From Skermania sp. ID1734 (GTDB taxonomy: Bacteria; Actinomycetota; Actinomycetes; Mycobacteriales; Mycobacteriaceae), in the NCBI RefSeq assembly GCF_007489285.1, contig NZ_VLIY01000018.1, positions 44,056 to 108,055 of the forward strand: a stretch of 64,000 nt of DNA. Reading direction: 5' to 3'. The notes under the pieces were generated by a model. That model saw nothing but the letters and a program-made list of their open reading frames with translations, was not told where the DNA came from and ran no database searches. Shown here in pieces: positions 20,213 through 29,834 of this stretch. The translations under genes were made by a program, and so were the position numbers. Within the stretch, counting starts at the first letter, position 1, and every line of letters starts with the position of its first letter.

Positions 20213-20222
20213 AACACGAGCG

Positions 20223-20267
20223 GGTGGCTATGGAGTCACATCCCGAGAGGACGCCGCCATAGCCACC
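20223..20267. terminator. bidirectional hairpin between convergent genes
   Basis: GGTGGCTATGG (20223-20233) and CCATAGCCACC (20257-20267) are perfect 11-base inverted repeats with a 23-base loop that can pair further (TCC/GGA). It lies between the convergent stops at 20212 and 20279. No T-tract follows, so it is a terminator-like hairpin rather than a classic intrinsic terminator. Confidence 0.55.
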
Positions 20268-20278
20268 GGTTCGTCGCG

Positions 20279-21229
20279 TTAATCCAGCAACTTTCGCTTC
20301 GCGCGCACGAGGGGCGGCGTATTGCGCCCGTCCTTCGGCCGTAGCGCCAGGACGGCGAACGCGGCAATAACGATGCCAAGCATGTTCACGCCGAGTTGGC
20401 CCGCAGATTCGGCCGCCATGTGCCACCGCTGCATCGTCGCCGCAACCACCGCGAAACCGGCCGCGGGAACCGTCGTGACCGAGATGAACACACCGACCAG
20501 CGCCGCCGACTTCGCTGATACCAGCGCCAGCATGCCTGCCGCTCCGGCCAGCAGCGCCACCACGAACGAGAACGGCCCGACCTGATACACAAAGTCGACC
20601 TGATGGATGTCGGTAAGCGCGTTGTAGCTGACCCACCCAACCGCTTCGGCGGCCAACGTCGCAAACGCGGTGATCACCATCGCCACCGGAAAGCCAACGA
20701 GCAACGCAATCAGGGACCGGCGAGCCAACCGGAAATCGCGGCGGCTCAATGCCACCGAAAGCGCCGCGAGCGGACCGAATTCCGGTCCGACCACCATGGC
20801 GCCGACGATCGTCACCGGCGAATCCGTCACCACGCCGACGGCCGCAAGCAGGCAGGCGATGGTGAGGAATGACAGGAACGTGATGTTGAGGGTGGATTCT
20901 TCGCGGGTCCGCGACAACAATTCCGCCCACACGACCGCGTCGTCGGGGTCGCCCGGAGCTTCCTTTTCGGCGCGACGAGCAAACTCGGAGACCACCGTCT
21001 CCAACGATTCCAACGTGATTGCGCCCGACTCGTCGATGCCGAGCTCACCGAGATCGGCGAGCACCCGGTTGACACTTTCGCGGGCGACATCCGCTTGGAC
21101 CGAATCGCCGGCCGGTGACACCGCAGAGCCGCGGTTGACGACGATGTGCGTTGCACCGGGTATCGCCTCCAGCCGCGCAATCACCGCGTCGGTTCGCTCG
21201 GCTGGACAGATCACCCGGAGGTGCAGCAT
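20279..21229 (-). CDS. DUF389 family membrane protein
   Basis: A 316-residue protein with an N-terminal cytoplasmic domain of about 115 residues (LHLRVICPAERTDAVIARL; CPAER and the alternating pattern resemble an ACT-like or small sensor domain) and about six membrane helices from residue 120 on. The family signature GAMVVGPEFGPLAALSVAL (about 145-163) with LARRSLIALLVGF follows. DUF389 proteins have no assigned function that I know. The ATG is six bases after the aspS stop on the same strand, so it may be read with aspS. Start codon context is weak. Confidence 0.82.
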   Translation of the reverse strand: MLHLRVICPAERTDAVIARLEAIPGATHIVVNRGSAVSPAGDSVQADVARESVNRVLADLGELGIDESGAITLESLETVVSEFARRAEKEAPGDPDDAVVWAELLSRTREESTLNITFLSFLTIACLLAAVGVVTDSPVTIVGAMVVGPEFGPLAALSVALSRRDFRLARRSLIALLVGFPVAMVITAFATLAAEAVGWVSYNALTDIHQVDFVYQVGPFSFVVALLAGAAGMLALVSAKSAALVGVFISVTTVPAAGFAVVAATMQRWHMAAESAGQLGVNMLGIVIAAFAVLALRPKDGRNTPPLVRAKRKLLD

Positions 21230-21235
21230 GGCCCG

Positions 21236-23011
21236 CTATGACTCCGGGCGCGGGACCGGCTTGGCGTCGATGCCGGATTCCTTGCGTTGCTGTTCGGTGA
21301 TGGGCGTCGGCGCATCGGTGAGCGGGTCCACGCCACCGCCCGACTTCGGAAAGGCGATGACTTCGCGGATCGATTCGGCGCCCGCGAGCAGGGCGGTGAT
21401 CCGGTCCCAGCCGAACGCGATACCGCCGTGTGGCGGAGCACCGTAGGAGAAGGCATCGATGAGGAAGCCGAACTTCTCCTCGGCCTCGGCATGGCTGATA
21501 CCCATCACCGCGAATACCCGCTCCTGAATGTCCTTGCGGTGGATGCGGATACTGCCGCCGCCGATCTCGTTGCCGTTGCAGACGATGTCGTAGGCGTAGG
21601 CCAGCGCCGAACCGGGATCTGTGTCGAAGGTGTCGATCGACTCCGGCTTGGGCGAGGTGAACGCGTGGTGCACGGCGGTCCACGCGCTGTAGCCGAGGGA
21701 CACGTCACCGGCGGCGACGGCCTCGGCGGTCGGCTCGAACAGCGGTGCGTCGACAATCCACACGAACGACCAGGCATCCTCGTCGATCAGCCCCTGCCGC
21801 TTGGCGATCTCCACCCGCGCCGCGCCAAGCAGGGCCCGCTGGGCCTTGATCGGGCCGGCGGCGAAGAAGACGCAGTCGCCAGGCGTGGCACCGACGTGCT
21901 CGGCGAGTCCGGCGCGTTCGCCCTCCGACAGGTTTTTGGCCACGGGACCACCCAGGTTGCCGTCGGCATCGATGGTGACGTAAGCCAGCCCCTTCGCTCC
22001 GCGCTGCTTGGCCCACTCCTGCCAACGGTCGAACTCGCGTCGCGGCTGGCTCGCGCCACCCGGCATGACCACCGCGCCCACGTACGGCGCCTGGAACACC
22101 CGGAACGGGGTTTCGGCGAAAAACTCGGTGCACTCGACGATTTCGATGCCGAACCGCAAATCCGGCTTGTCGGTGCCGAATCGGCGCATCGCCTCCGCGT
22201 AGGTCATCTGCTGAATCGGCGTTTTCACATCGTGGCCGATGACCTTCCACAGCGCGACGATGATTTCTTCGGCCAGCAGGATGATGTCCTCCTGCCGCAC
22301 GAAGCTCATCTCGATGTCGAGCTGGGTGAACTCGGGCTGACGGTCGGCGCGGAAATCCTCGTCCCGATAGCAGCGCGCGATCTGGTAGTAGCGCTCGATG
22401 CCGGCGACCATGAGCAGCTGTTTGAACAGCTGGGGGCTCTGCGGCAGAGCGTAGAACGTGCCCGGTTGTAGCCGCGCAGGAACCAGAAAGTCGCGCGCGC
22501 CTTCCGGAGTGGACCGGGTCAGCGTGGGCGTCTCCACCTCGACGAACTCATGCTTGGCCAGCACCTCGCGAGCCGCAGCGTTGACCTTGGACCGAAGTCG
22601 CATAGCGCGCGCGGGTTCGGCCCGACGCAGATCGAGGTAGCGGTACTTGAGGCGGGCTTCCTCCCCCGGCTGGTCATCGAGTTGGAACGGCAGCGGCGCA
22701 CTCTCGTTCAGCACGGTCAGTGACGACGCGTTGACCTCGATCGCGCCAGTCGGGATCTCCAGGTTTTCGTTGCCCGTTGGCCGGGCCTCGACCACGCCGG
22801 TGACGCTGACGCAGTACTCCGCACGCAACCGGTGTGCCTGCGCGGCGGCCTCCCCCTCGCGGAAAACGACCTGCGACACACCCGAAGCGTCACGCAGGTC
22901 GATGAAGATCACCCCACCGTGATCACGCCGACGAGCGACCCAGCCGGCCAGCGTGACCGTCTGGCCGACATTGTCGCTGCGCAGGGATCCAGCCAAGTGG
23001 GTGCGTAGCAC
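21236..23011 (-). CDS. aspS: aspartate-tRNA(Asp/Asn) ligase
   Basis: Class II synthetase of 591 residues from the GTG at 23011 ([19 protein letters not shown]). The N-terminal OB fold ([20 protein letters not shown]) binds the anticodon; motif 2 ([20 protein letters not shown]) and motif 3 (AFGWDRI) form the catalytic site; the bacterial GAD insertion lies between. Actinobacteria often use this enzyme non-discriminately to make Asp-tRNA-Asn for GatCAB, but that cannot be judged from the sequence here. The frame is open about 39 codons further upstream without conservation. AAGGA lies before the GTG. DUF389 follows at six bases. Confidence 0.96.
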   Translation of the reverse strand: MLRTHLAGSLRSDNVGQTVTLAGWVARRRDHGGVIFIDLRDASGVSQVVFREGEAAAQAHRLRAEYCVSVTGVVEARPTGNENLEIPTGAIEVNASSLTVLNESAPLPFQLDDQPGEEARLKYRYLDLRRAEPARAMRLRSKVNAAAREVLAKHEFVEVETPTLTRSTPEGARDFLVPARLQPGTFYALPQSPQLFKQLLMVAGIERYYQIARCYRDEDFRADRQPEFTQLDIEMSFVRQEDIILLAEEIIVALWKVIGHDVKTPIQQMTYAEAMRRFGTDKPDLRFGIEIVECTEFFAETPFRVFQAPYVGAVVMPGGASQPRREFDRWQEWAKQRGAKGLAYVTIDADGNLGGPVAKNLSEGERAGLAEHVGATPGDCVFFAAGPIKAQRALLGAARVEIAKRQGLIDEDAWSFVWIVDAPLFEPTAEAVAAGDVSLGYSAWTAVHHAFTSPKPESIDTFDTDPGSALAYAYDIVCNGNEIGGGSIRIHRKDIQERVFAVMGISHAEAEEKFGFLIDAFSYGAPPHGGIAFGWDRITALLAGAESIREVIAFPKSGGGVDPLTDAPTPITEQQRKESGIDAKPVPRPES

Positions 23012-23115
23012 TGAGGGGTCCTTCCGGTTGTGCTGCGAGGGATCGGGCGAGTGTGATCCTACGGAGCCGGTAGGACACGTTTGAATCCGCGCCAAGTTGC
23101 GAACACCGGACCCCG

Positions 23116-23130
23116 CCATGTCCGACATGG
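23116..23130. promoter_or_regulatory. 15-base palindrome before the metallopeptidase gene
   Basis: CCATGTCCGACATGG is a perfect inverted repeat with seven-base arms and one central base, ending 13 bases before the ATG at 23144. It could be a repressor site; no regulator is suggested by sequence. Confidence 0.3.
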
Positions 23131-23143
23131 GAAGCTATTCGGC

Positions 23144-24073
23144 ATGACCTTCAACGACGGCGCTCAGATGGACCCTGACCGCGTCTCGGTCGGCGGTGGA
23201 GGCGGCGGGTTCGGCACCGGCGGCAGAATCGCGCTCGGCGGCGGCGCGGGCGGACTGATCATCCTGGTAATCACTTTGCTGCTCGGCGGTGACCCCGGAT
23301 CGATCTTCGGCTCATCATCGGGAACAAGCGCCCAACCGCACGCCAACGGCGGGTCGAGCCTGCAAAATTGCAAGACCGGCGCCGACGCGAACCGCGACGT
23401 CGACTGCCGGGTGGCTTTCACGGTGGCCAGCCTGGACTCGGTGTGGGGAACGGAGCTGCCCAAGCAGACGGGCAAGCAGTACGTGAAACCAGCCGTGCAC
23501 CTGTTTTCCGGTGCGGTGAACACCGGTTGCGGTCAGGCCACGAGCGAGGTCGGCCCGTTCTACTGTCCGGTCGACTCAACGGCATACTTCGACACCAGCT
23601 TTTTCCAGGTACTCGTCGATCGGTTCGGCTCCAGCGGCGGCCCGCTCGCCCAGGAGTATGTCGTCGCGCACGAGATCGGTCACCACATCCAGAACGAACT
23701 CGGCGACATCGGCCGTGCTCAGTCGGACCCGCAGGGCGCCGAGTCCGCGTCCGTCCGCACCGAACTGCAGGCAGACTGCTACGCGGGCCTGTGGGCGCAC
23801 TATGCCGACACCCTGCCCGCGCCCGGGAGCAACCAGCCATACCTGAAGAAGCTGACCGATCAGGATGTGCAGGACGCTCTGTCGGCTGCCGCCGCGGTGG
23901 GCGACGACCGGATCCAGAAACAAGCACAGGGCCGAACCAACCCGGAAACGTGGACGCACGGGTCGAGCGAGGAACGCCAGCAATGGTTCCTGACCGGTTA
24001 CCGAACGGGTCAGGTTTCAGCGTGCGACACCTTCTCGGCACCGGACCTGAGCAATCCCCCGGCGCTGCGCTGA
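23144..24073 (+). CDS. neutral zinc metallopeptidase (YpfJ family)
   Basis: A 309-residue protein with a short Gly-rich N-terminus, one membrane helix at about 32-47 (GLIILVITLLLGG) and an extracytoplasmic peptidase domain. The zincin motif HEIGHH (in YVVAHEIGHHIQNELG, about 180-195) gives two His ligands and the catalytic Glu; the downstream Glu in RTELQADCYAGLWAHYAD is the third-ligand candidate. Cys pairs near 78/88 and 135/143 may form disulfides. Family members are annotated as YpfJ/Rv2575-type peptidases with little known about substrates. The last 64 bases overlap the 3' end of the convergent P-ATPase gene. Confidence 0.88.
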   Translation: MTFNDGAQMDPDRVSVGGGGGGFGTGGRIALGGGAGGLIILVITLLLGGDPGSIFGSSSGTSAQPHANGGSSLQNCKTGADANRDVDCRVAFTVASLDSVWGTELPKQTGKQYVKPAVHLFSGAVNTGCGQATSEVGPFYCPVDSTAYFDTSFFQVLVDRFGSSGGPLAQEYVVAHEIGHHIQNELGDIGRAQSDPQGAESASVRTELQADCYAGLWAHYADTLPAPGSNQPYLKKLTDQDVQDALSAAAAVGDDRIQKQAQGRTNPETWTHGSSEERQQWFLTGYRTGQVSACDTFSAPDLSNPPALR

Positions 24074-26118
24074 GCCAGGCCCGCCAGTCGGTCCGGATCG
24101 AGGTCGATGCGGCGAAGCAGTTGCGCGTTGAGCGCGACCACGATCGTCGAAACGGACATGAGGACCGCCGCGACTGCCGGCGGAATATCGACGCCGAGGA
24201 AAGCTAACACCCCGGCGGCGAGCGGCACCGCGATGACGTTGTAACCGGTCGCCCACACGAGGTTCTGCCACATCTTGCGGTAGCTAGCGCGCGACAATTC
24301 GATGACCGACAGCACCGCGCGGGGGTCATCGCCAGCGAGCACGACACCGGCCGACTCGATCGCCACGTCAGTGCCAGCACCGATCGCGATGCCCACGTCC
24401 GCACGCGCAAGGGCCGGCGCGTCGTTAACACCGTCACCGACCATCGCAACGCGATGGCCACGTGTCTGCAACTGGGCCACCTTCGCGTCCTTGTCCTGCG
24501 GCAGCACCTCCGCAAATACCTCGTCGATGCCGAGGTCGGCAGCCACCGAATCCGCGACTTGCCGGGCATCGCCGGTGATCATCGCTACCTTGACGCCACG
24601 CCGATGTAGCCCGTCCACCGCCGAGCGGGACTGTTCGCGCACCGCGTCCTCGAGGGCGAGTGCACCGATCACCGACGCTCCCTCGATGACGTAGAGGACA
24701 GTCGCGCCTCTGCGCACCCACAGCTCTGTTGCACCGGCAAGATCGTTCGGCACTCCGAGTTCGGCGAGCAGGGCCGGACCACCCACATAGACATCACGGC
24801 CATCCACCCGCGCCCGGACACCACGGCCCGGCATCGCCCGAAAATCGGTGGCGCGCAACGCAGGCATCGACGCTTTCCGTGCCCGAACGATCGCGCGAGC
24901 GAGCGGGTGCTCACTGTCGGCTTCGACAGCAGCTGCAAGGGAAATGACATCCGCCTCCGACCGCCCCGGCGCCGCGGAGACTCCGGTAACCCGATGACCG
25001 CCTTCGGTCAGGGTGCCCGTCTTGTCGAACAGCACAACGTCGATCGCTCGCATGCGCTCGAGTGCAAGCCGGTCCTTCACGAGCACGCCAGCCTTGGCGG
25101 CGCGTTCCGTGGACAATGCGATCACCAGCGGAATCGCCAGGCCGAGGGCGTGGGGGCAGGCGATAACCAGGACGGTCACGGTTCGTACGACGGCACTGTC
25201 GAGATGACCGAGCAGCGTCCACACCGCGAAGGTCGCCAGGCCCGCGATCGAGGCGAAATAGAACAGGAACGCGGCAGCCCAGTCCGCGAGCGCTTGCGCC
25301 CGTGACGAGGAGGCCTCCGCATCAGCGACGAGACGTCGAATCCCGGCGAGAGCGGTCTGCTCCCCGACGGCAGCGACCCGAATCCGCAGTGTGCTGTCGG
25401 TGGTAACCGCGCCCGCGACTACCGGATCACCAGTGGTCCTGCGCACGGCACGCGATTCACCGGTGATCATCGACTCGTCGACCTCCGCCTCGCCGTCGAC
25501 GACCACGCCGTCGGCGGGAACACGACCGCCTGGGCGAACCAACACCACCTCACCGGGGCGTAGCTCGGCAATATCGACCGTCTCGATGCGTTCATCATTC
25601 CGCCCGGGAACGATGCGCTCGGCTTGGTCGGGAAGCAAGGCCGCCAACGCATCCAGGGCGCCGGACGCCGCACCGAGGGCCCGCATTTCGAGCCAGTGCC
25701 CGAGCAGCATGATCACGACGAGCAGGGCCAACTCCCACCAGAAATCCAGGTCGAATCCGCCAATTCCGAGCGTGGTGACCCATGACGCCACAAACGCGAC
25801 AGTGATGGCCATCGCGATCAGCAGCATCATTCCGGGCTGTCGCTGTTGAAGTTCGCGGCGGCCGCCGCTGAGGAAGGGCATACCGCCGTAGCAGAAGACG
25901 ACGGTGCCGATGATCGGCGGAACCCAGCTCAGTACGCCGGACGTCGGAACGTGATAGCCGAGCAGGCCCGCGAACATCGGGCTCAGCGCGACAACCGGCA
26001 CAGCGAGGACCAGGCTCAGCCAGAACTTCCGGCGAAACACCTCACCATGCGCGCCGTGCCCTGCATGGCGGTTTTCCTGCTGGACGGAATGGGCGTGCTC
26101 GTGCATTTGAACGGCCAT
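24010..26118 (-). CDS. CopB-type heavy-metal P1B-ATPase
   Basis: A 702-residue copper/silver-type exporter. The N-terminus is short and His-rich (six His within residues 6-24) and lacks the CxxC heavy-metal domain. The transmembrane metal motif is CPH ([16 protein letters not shown]), which marks the CopB subgroup rather than CPC CopA pumps. Actuator TGES (MITGESRAV), phosphorylation [10 protein letters not shown], nucleotide-domain HP ([10 protein letters not shown]) and hinge [10 protein letters not shown] are all present. The ATG at 26118 follows a TATATT -10 by six bases, inside a copper-type operator. It is divergent from a DUF305 lipoprotein gene. Ag+ or Cu2+ preference cannot be told. 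Confidence 0.93.
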   Translation of the reverse strand: MAVQMHEHAHSVQQENRHAGHGAHGEVFRRKFWLSLVLAVPVVALSPMFAGLLGYHVPTSGVLSWVPPIIGTVVFCYGGMPFLSGGRRELQQRQPGMMLLIAMAITVAFVASWVTTLGIGGFDLDFWWELALLVVIMLLGHWLEMRALGAASGALDALAALLPDQAERIVPGRNDERIETVDIAELRPGEVVLVRPGGRVPADGVVVDGEAEVDESMITGESRAVRRTTGDPVVAGAVTTDSTLRIRVAAVGEQTALAGIRRLVADAEASSSRAQALADWAAAFLFYFASIAGLATFAVWTLLGHLDSAVVRTVTVLVIACPHALGLAIPLVIALSTERAAKAGVLVKDRLALERMRAIDVVLFDKTGTLTEGGHRVTGVSAAPGRSEADVISLAAAVEADSEHPLARAIVRARKASMPALRATDFRAMPGRGVRARVDGRDVYVGGPALLAELGVPNDLAGATELWVRRGATVLYVIEGASVIGALALEDAVREQSRSAVDGLHRRGVKVAMITGDARQVADSVAADLGIDEVFAEVLPQDKDAKVAQLQTRGHRVAMVGDGVNDAPALARADVGIAIGAGTDVAIESAGVVLAGDDPRAVLSVIELSRASYRKMWQNLVWATGYNVIAVPLAAGVLAFLGVDIPPAVAAVLMSVSTIVVALNAQLLRRIDLDPDRLAGLAQRSAGGLLRSGAEKVSHAET

Positions 26119-26124
26119 GTGGTG

Positions 26125-26130
26125 AATATA
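26125..26130 (-). promoter_or_regulatory. -10 hexamer of a leaderless copB promoter
   Basis: On the minus strand TATATT is followed by CACCAC and the ATG at 26118. Its first three bases are also the end of the adjacent palindromic operator, so repressor binding would block polymerase. Confidence 0.6.
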
Positions 26131-26144
26131 CCCCCTACGGGTAT
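26128..26144. promoter_or_regulatory. copper-type operator 1 (CsoR/RicR-like)
   Basis: ATACCCCCTACGGGTAT has arms ATACCC and GGGTAT around five bases. This resembles the TACCC...GGGTA sites of CsoR/RicR copper repressors in mycobacteria. It overlaps the copB -10 element. No csoR gene is in the window, so the repressor would act from elsewhere. Confidence 0.6.
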
Positions 26145-26169
26145 TTAATAAACCCCTACACCGTATCCG

Positions 26170-26181
26170 TACCCTTGGGTA
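26170..26181. promoter_or_regulatory. copper-type operator 2 before the DUF305 gene
   Basis: TACCCTTGGGTA is a perfect 12-base palindrome with the same TACCC/GGGTA arms as operator 1 but a two-base centre. It runs into TAGTAT, the -10 of the DUF305 gene. Confidence 0.5.
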
Positions 26182-26185
26182 GTAT
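26180..26185 (+). promoter_or_regulatory. -10 hexamer of a leaderless DUF305 promoter
   Basis: TAGTAT is followed by seven bases (CACCACC) and the ATG at 26193. The same CACCAC spacer occurs before copB on the other strand. Confidence 0.55.
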
Positions 26186-26192
26186 CACCACC

Positions 26193-26786
26193 ATGCCTTC
26201 CACAAAACTCCGAATACGCGCGTCAGTTCTGGCACTTTCCCTCGCTGCTTCAGGCTTTCTCGCCGCTGGGTGCGGCTCCGACAACGGTGCCTCCCCCAAC
26301 ACGACCCAGACGAGCGCCGCCAGCGAGGCCCATAATCAGGCGGACATCCACTTCCTGCAAATGATGTATCCGCATCACGCCCAAGCCATCCAGATGGCCG
26401 ATCTGGTCAACGATCGCACCGATAACCAGCAGGTGCGTTCGCTCGCCGCGGACATCAAGAAGAATCAGGGCCCGGAAATGCAGCAGATCGCCGGGATGCT
26501 GCAGCAATGGGGCCAGCCCGCGCCGACCGCCGGCGCCTCGGCGCATTCGTCGATGACCGGCATGCTCTCGCCGCAACAACTCGACGCGCTGAAGGCGGCC
26601 AAGGGCGCCGACTTCGACAAACAGTGGCTGCAATCGATGATCGAGCATCACCTGGGCGCGATCGAGATGGCGAAGACCGAAATAGCGGAAGGCACCAACC
26701 CACAGGCCATCAAGCTGGCGCGCGCAATCGTGACCGGCCAGCAGTCCGAAGTCGATCAGATGCGGACCATGCTCGGCGAACGGTAA
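26193..26786 (+). CDS. DUF305 lipoprotein
   Basis: A 197-residue secreted lipoprotein: signal peptide with lipobox LAAGC (Cys at about 27), a Ser/Thr/Asn-rich linker, then a four-helix DUF305 domain with the paired motifs FLQMMYPHHAQAIQMA (about 54-69) and WLQSMIEHHLGAIEMAKTEI (about 145-164). The HHxxAIxMA repeats supply His and Met residues suited to binding copper. DUF305 genes commonly sit beside copper pumps. It is divergent from the CopB-type ATPase, with one operator each; periplasmic copper binding is the likely role by context. Its stop lies four bases from the convergent korB stop. Confidence 0.88.
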   Translation: MPSTKLRIRASVLALSLAASGFLAAGCGSDNGASPNTTQTSAASEAHNQADIHFLQMMYPHHAQAIQMADLVNDRTDNQQVRSLAADIKKNQGPEMQQIAGMLQQWGQPAPTAGASAHSSMTGMLSPQQLDALKAAKGADFDKQWLQSMIEHHLGAIEMAKTEIAEGTNPQAIKLARAIVTGQQSEVDQMRTMLGER

Positions 26787-26790
26787 ACGC

Positions 26791-27855
26791 TCAGCCGACC
26801 GTCCACGTATCCGGGCCGGTGATCAACTGCTGCAGCTGGCCAAGTCCGCCGGGCGATTGTTCGCGAGCAGCGGCCACCTGCGCGCGGACGCCGTCGTCGT
26901 AGGTGGGTCGGACCACATTGCGGAAAACGCCCGTCACCACGTGACCCAGATCTTGGTCGGAAAGCCGCGACAAGGCGAAGGCGTACTCCGGCCGGTCGGT
27001 GTGGGCGTCGTGCACGACGATGCGTGCCGGGTCGACGGACCCGGTTTGCGCGACCTCGAGACCGAATCCGCTTTGCACGACGCAGTATTCGCCGTTACGG
27101 CCGAAGCGAATCGGCTCACCGTCGACGAGCGGAATCAGCCGTTGTTCGGCCTCGTCCTTGCGCAATACATCGAACGATCCGTCGTTGAAGATCGGGCAGT
27201 CCTGCAGGATCTCGACGAACGCAGCACCGCGGTGTTCCGCCGCCGCACGCAGCACCCGTGACAACGAAGGGCGGTCCGAATCCAGCGCCCGCGCAACAAA
27301 TGTCGCCTCTGCGCCCAATGCCAGCGAGAGCGGGTTGAACGGATGGTCGACCGAACCCAGCGGCGTCGACTTGGTCACCTTCCCCACCTCGGACGTCGGC
27401 GAGTACTGGCCCTTGGTAAGCCCGTAGATCCGGTTGTTGAACAAGACAATGGTGACGTTGATGTTGCGGCGCAACGCGTGGATCAGGTGATTGCCGCCGA
27501 TCGAAAGCGAGTCGCCGTCGCCCGTGATGACCCACACCGACAGGTCGGGCCGCGTCACGGCGAGTCCGGTGGCGATTGCGGGTGCCCGGCCATGGATCGA
27601 GTGGATACCGTAGGCGTCGAGGTAGTACGGGAATCGGCTCGAGCAGCCGATCCCCGACACGAACATCAGGTTTTCCCTGCGCAGACCCAGTTCGGCCAGG
27701 AAACTGCGCATAGTCGCGAGAATGACGTAGTCGCCGCACCCAGGGCACCACCGCACCTCCTGGTCGGAGGTCAGATCCTTGGCATGCAAAGGCATTTCGG
27801 ATAGCGGGACCTGACCGTAGCCGGGTAGCCCGAGTTCTGTCGGTGCCGCCGTCAC
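26791..27855 (-). CDS. korB: 2-oxoglutarate:ferredoxin oxidoreductase, beta subunit
   Basis: TPP-containing subunit of the CoA-dependent KorAB complex (Rv2454c counterpart), which converts 2-oxoglutarate to succinyl-CoA while reducing ferredoxin. The 354 residues show the iron-sulfur/TPP region WCPGCGDYVI (36-45), GIGCSSRFPYY (68-78) with a conserved Cys, and the TPP motif ITGDGDSLSIGG ending in IVLFNNRIYGLTKGQYSPTS. The fourth cluster Cys is likely in ILQDCPIFND. GTG start overlaps the korA stop (GTGA). In M. tuberculosis this pair lies elsewhere, so its place here differs. Convergent with the DUF305 gene. Confidence 0.94.
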   Translation of the reverse strand: MTAAPTELGLPGYGQVPLSEMPLHAKDLTSDQEVRWCPGCGDYVILATMRSFLAELGLRRENLMFVSGIGCSSRFPYYLDAYGIHSIHGRAPAIATGLAVTRPDLSVWVITGDGDSLSIGGNHLIHALRRNINVTIVLFNNRIYGLTKGQYSPTSEVGKVTKSTPLGSVDHPFNPLSLALGAEATFVARALDSDRPSLSRVLRAAAEHRGAAFVEILQDCPIFNDGSFDVLRKDEAEQRLIPLVDGEPIRFGRNGEYCVVQSGFGLEVAQTGSVDPARIVVHDAHTDRPEYAFALSRLSDQDLGHVVTGVFRNVVRPTYDDGVRAQVAAAREQSPGGLGQLQQLITGPDTWTVG

Positions 27856-29768
27856 AACGATCCCTCCCCCGAAGAAATCACGCTCTTACGCGCGAATTCG
27901 GCTTTTCCGAGTTCTTGTTTTGCCAGCGAACCGTCGAGCGCGGCAGTGATGACGTCCTCGATCTCACTGGTCGCGAACGAGACACCCGCCACCTTCGTCA
28001 CCGGCTGAACGTCGACGAGGAACCGGGCGCGCAGCAGCATCGACAGCTGGCCCAGGTTCATCTCCGGCGCCACGACGATCGGGTAGGCGTGCAGCACGTC
28101 ACCGAGGTTGGGCGGCAAAGGGTTCAGGTGCCGGAGGTGCACGTGCGCGACCTTCTTCCCCGCCACCCGAGCACGCCGGCACGCTTCCGCCATCGGGCCG
28201 TACGAACTGCCCCAGCCGACGAGCAGCAGGTCGGCGTCCCCGTCAGGGTCGTCGACAGTCACTTCGGGCACCGCGATGCCATCGATCTTGGCTTGCCGCA
28301 GCCGCACCATCAGATCGTGGTTGGCCGGGTCGTAGGAGATGTTCCCCGTGCCGTTGGCCTTCTCCAGCCCGCCGATGCGGTGCTCGAGGCCCGGCGTTCC
28401 CGGCACGGCGAACGCGCGCGCCAAGGTATCCGGATCGCGCGCATACGGCTGATATGAATCGGCTTCGGCGGCCCCGCTGAAGTGCGGATCGATGCGCTCA
28501 ACGCTGGCCAAGTCTGGAATCGCCCAGGGCTCAGCGCCATTGGCGATCGAGCCGTCAGACAGCAGCACCACGGGCGTGCGGTAGGTCAGGGCGATCCGGG
28601 CTGCTTCCAGCGCGGTGGCGAAGCAGTCGGCCGGTGATCGCGGGGCCAGCACCGCGACCGGTGACTCGCCGTTGCGGCCATACAGCGCCTGCAGCAGGTC
28701 GGCCTGCTCGGTTTTGGTGGGCAGCCCGGTCGAGGGACCGCCGCGCTGCACATCGATGATCAGCAGCGGCACCTCGGTCATAACCGCCAGCCCGATGGTT
28801 TCGCTCTTGAGCACCAGGCCCGGCCCGGACGTGCTGGTCACGCCGAGCGCCCCGCCGAGCGATGCACCGAGCGCGGCGCCGACACCGGCAATCTCGTCCT
28901 CGGCCTGGACGGTCACCACACCGAACCGTTTGTGCTTGCTCAGCTCATGCAGGATGTCCGACGCCGGCGTGATCGGGTACGACCCCAGGAAGATCGGCAG
29001 TCCCGAGAGTTGACCCGCGGCCAGCACGCCGTAGGCCAAGGCGGTATTGCCGGTGATCTGGCGGTAGGTTCCGGCTGGCAGCGACGCGGGGGCCACCGCA
29101 TACGGCGCCGCGAAGCTCTCGGTAGTTTCGCCGTAGTTCCAGCCCGCCCGCAAGGCCATGATGTTGGCCTGCGCCAGTGGTGGATTCGTGGCGAACTTCG
29201 CCTGCAGAAAGTCCTCGGTGGCGGTCGCCGACCGGTGATACATCCAGAACAGCAGCCCGAGGGCGAACATGTTCTTGGCGCGCTGCGCGTCCTTCTTGCT
29301 GACGCCGCTGTCCGCGACGGCGCCGAGCGTCAGGGTCGTCATGGCCACCTTGTGCACGACGTAGGCGCTCAGCGAGTCGTCCTCCAGCGGGTTCGCCGAA
29401 TACCCGGCCTTGGCCAGGTTGCGACGCGTGAACTCGTCCGCATTGGCGATGATCGTGGCGCCGCGCGGGACGTCAGCAATGTTGGCCTTGAGCGCAGCCG
29501 GGTTCATCGCGACGAGCACATCCGGGCGATCACCCGCGGTGAAAATGTCGTAGTCGGCGATTTGGATCTGAAAGGACGAGACGCCCGGAAGGGTGCCTTG
29601 GGGCGCCCGGATCTCGGCGGGAAAGTTCGGTTGGGTGGCCAGATCGTTGCCGAACGCCGCCGCCTCGTGCGTGAACCGATCCCCGGTCAACTGCATGCCG
29701 TCACCCGAGTCGCCGGCGAATCTAATGACGACTCGTTCGAGTTTTTCGGTTGCGGCGTCAGCTGTCAT
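27852..29768 (-). CDS. korA: 2-oxoglutarate:ferredoxin oxidoreductase, alpha subunit (gamma-alpha fusion)
   Basis: A 638-residue subunit in which the gamma domain (about 1-190; RFAGDSGDGMQLTGDRF at 12-28) is fused to the alpha domain (about 210-638; FLGSYPITPASDILHEL, the motif that contacts TPP). EDEIAGVGAALGASLGGALG and TSTSGPGLVLKSE are family features. With KorB it forms the oxygen-tolerant actinobacterial enzyme that can serve the TCA cycle in place of the dehydrogenase complex. A leader with GAAAGG and a TAACGT -10 about 36 bases upstream are plausible. It is the first gene of a korA-korB operon overlapping by four bases. Confidence 0.94.
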   Translation of the reverse strand: MTADAATEKLERVVIRFAGDSGDGMQLTGDRFTHEAAAFGNDLATQPNFPAEIRAPQGTLPGVSSFQIQIADYDIFTAGDRPDVLVAMNPAALKANIADVPRGATIIANADEFTRRNLAKAGYSANPLEDDSLSAYVVHKVAMTTLTLGAVADSGVSKKDAQRAKNMFALGLLFWMYHRSATATEDFLQAKFATNPPLAQANIMALRAGWNYGETTESFAAPYAVAPASLPAGTYRQITGNTALAYGVLAAGQLSGLPIFLGSYPITPASDILHELSKHKRFGVVTVQAEDEIAGVGAALGASLGGALGVTSTSGPGLVLKSETIGLAVMTEVPLLIIDVQRGGPSTGLPTKTEQADLLQALYGRNGESPVAVLAPRSPADCFATALEAARIALTYRTPVVLLSDGSIANGAEPWAIPDLASVERIDPHFSGAAEADSYQPYARDPDTLARAFAVPGTPGLEHRIGGLEKANGTGNISYDPANHDLMVRLRQAKIDGIAVPEVTVDDPDGDADLLLVGWGSSYGPMAEACRRARVAGKKVAHVHLRHLNPLPPNLGDVLHAYPIVVAPEMNLGQLSMLLRARFLVDVQPVTKVAGVSFATSEIEDVITAALDGSLAKQELGKAEFARKSVISSGEGSL

Positions 29769-29834
29769 CGATGCGCCAACCTTTCACCCATCAGCCCACT
29801 TTTCACGTTACGGCATCCTGCGGTCGATTTCCGA

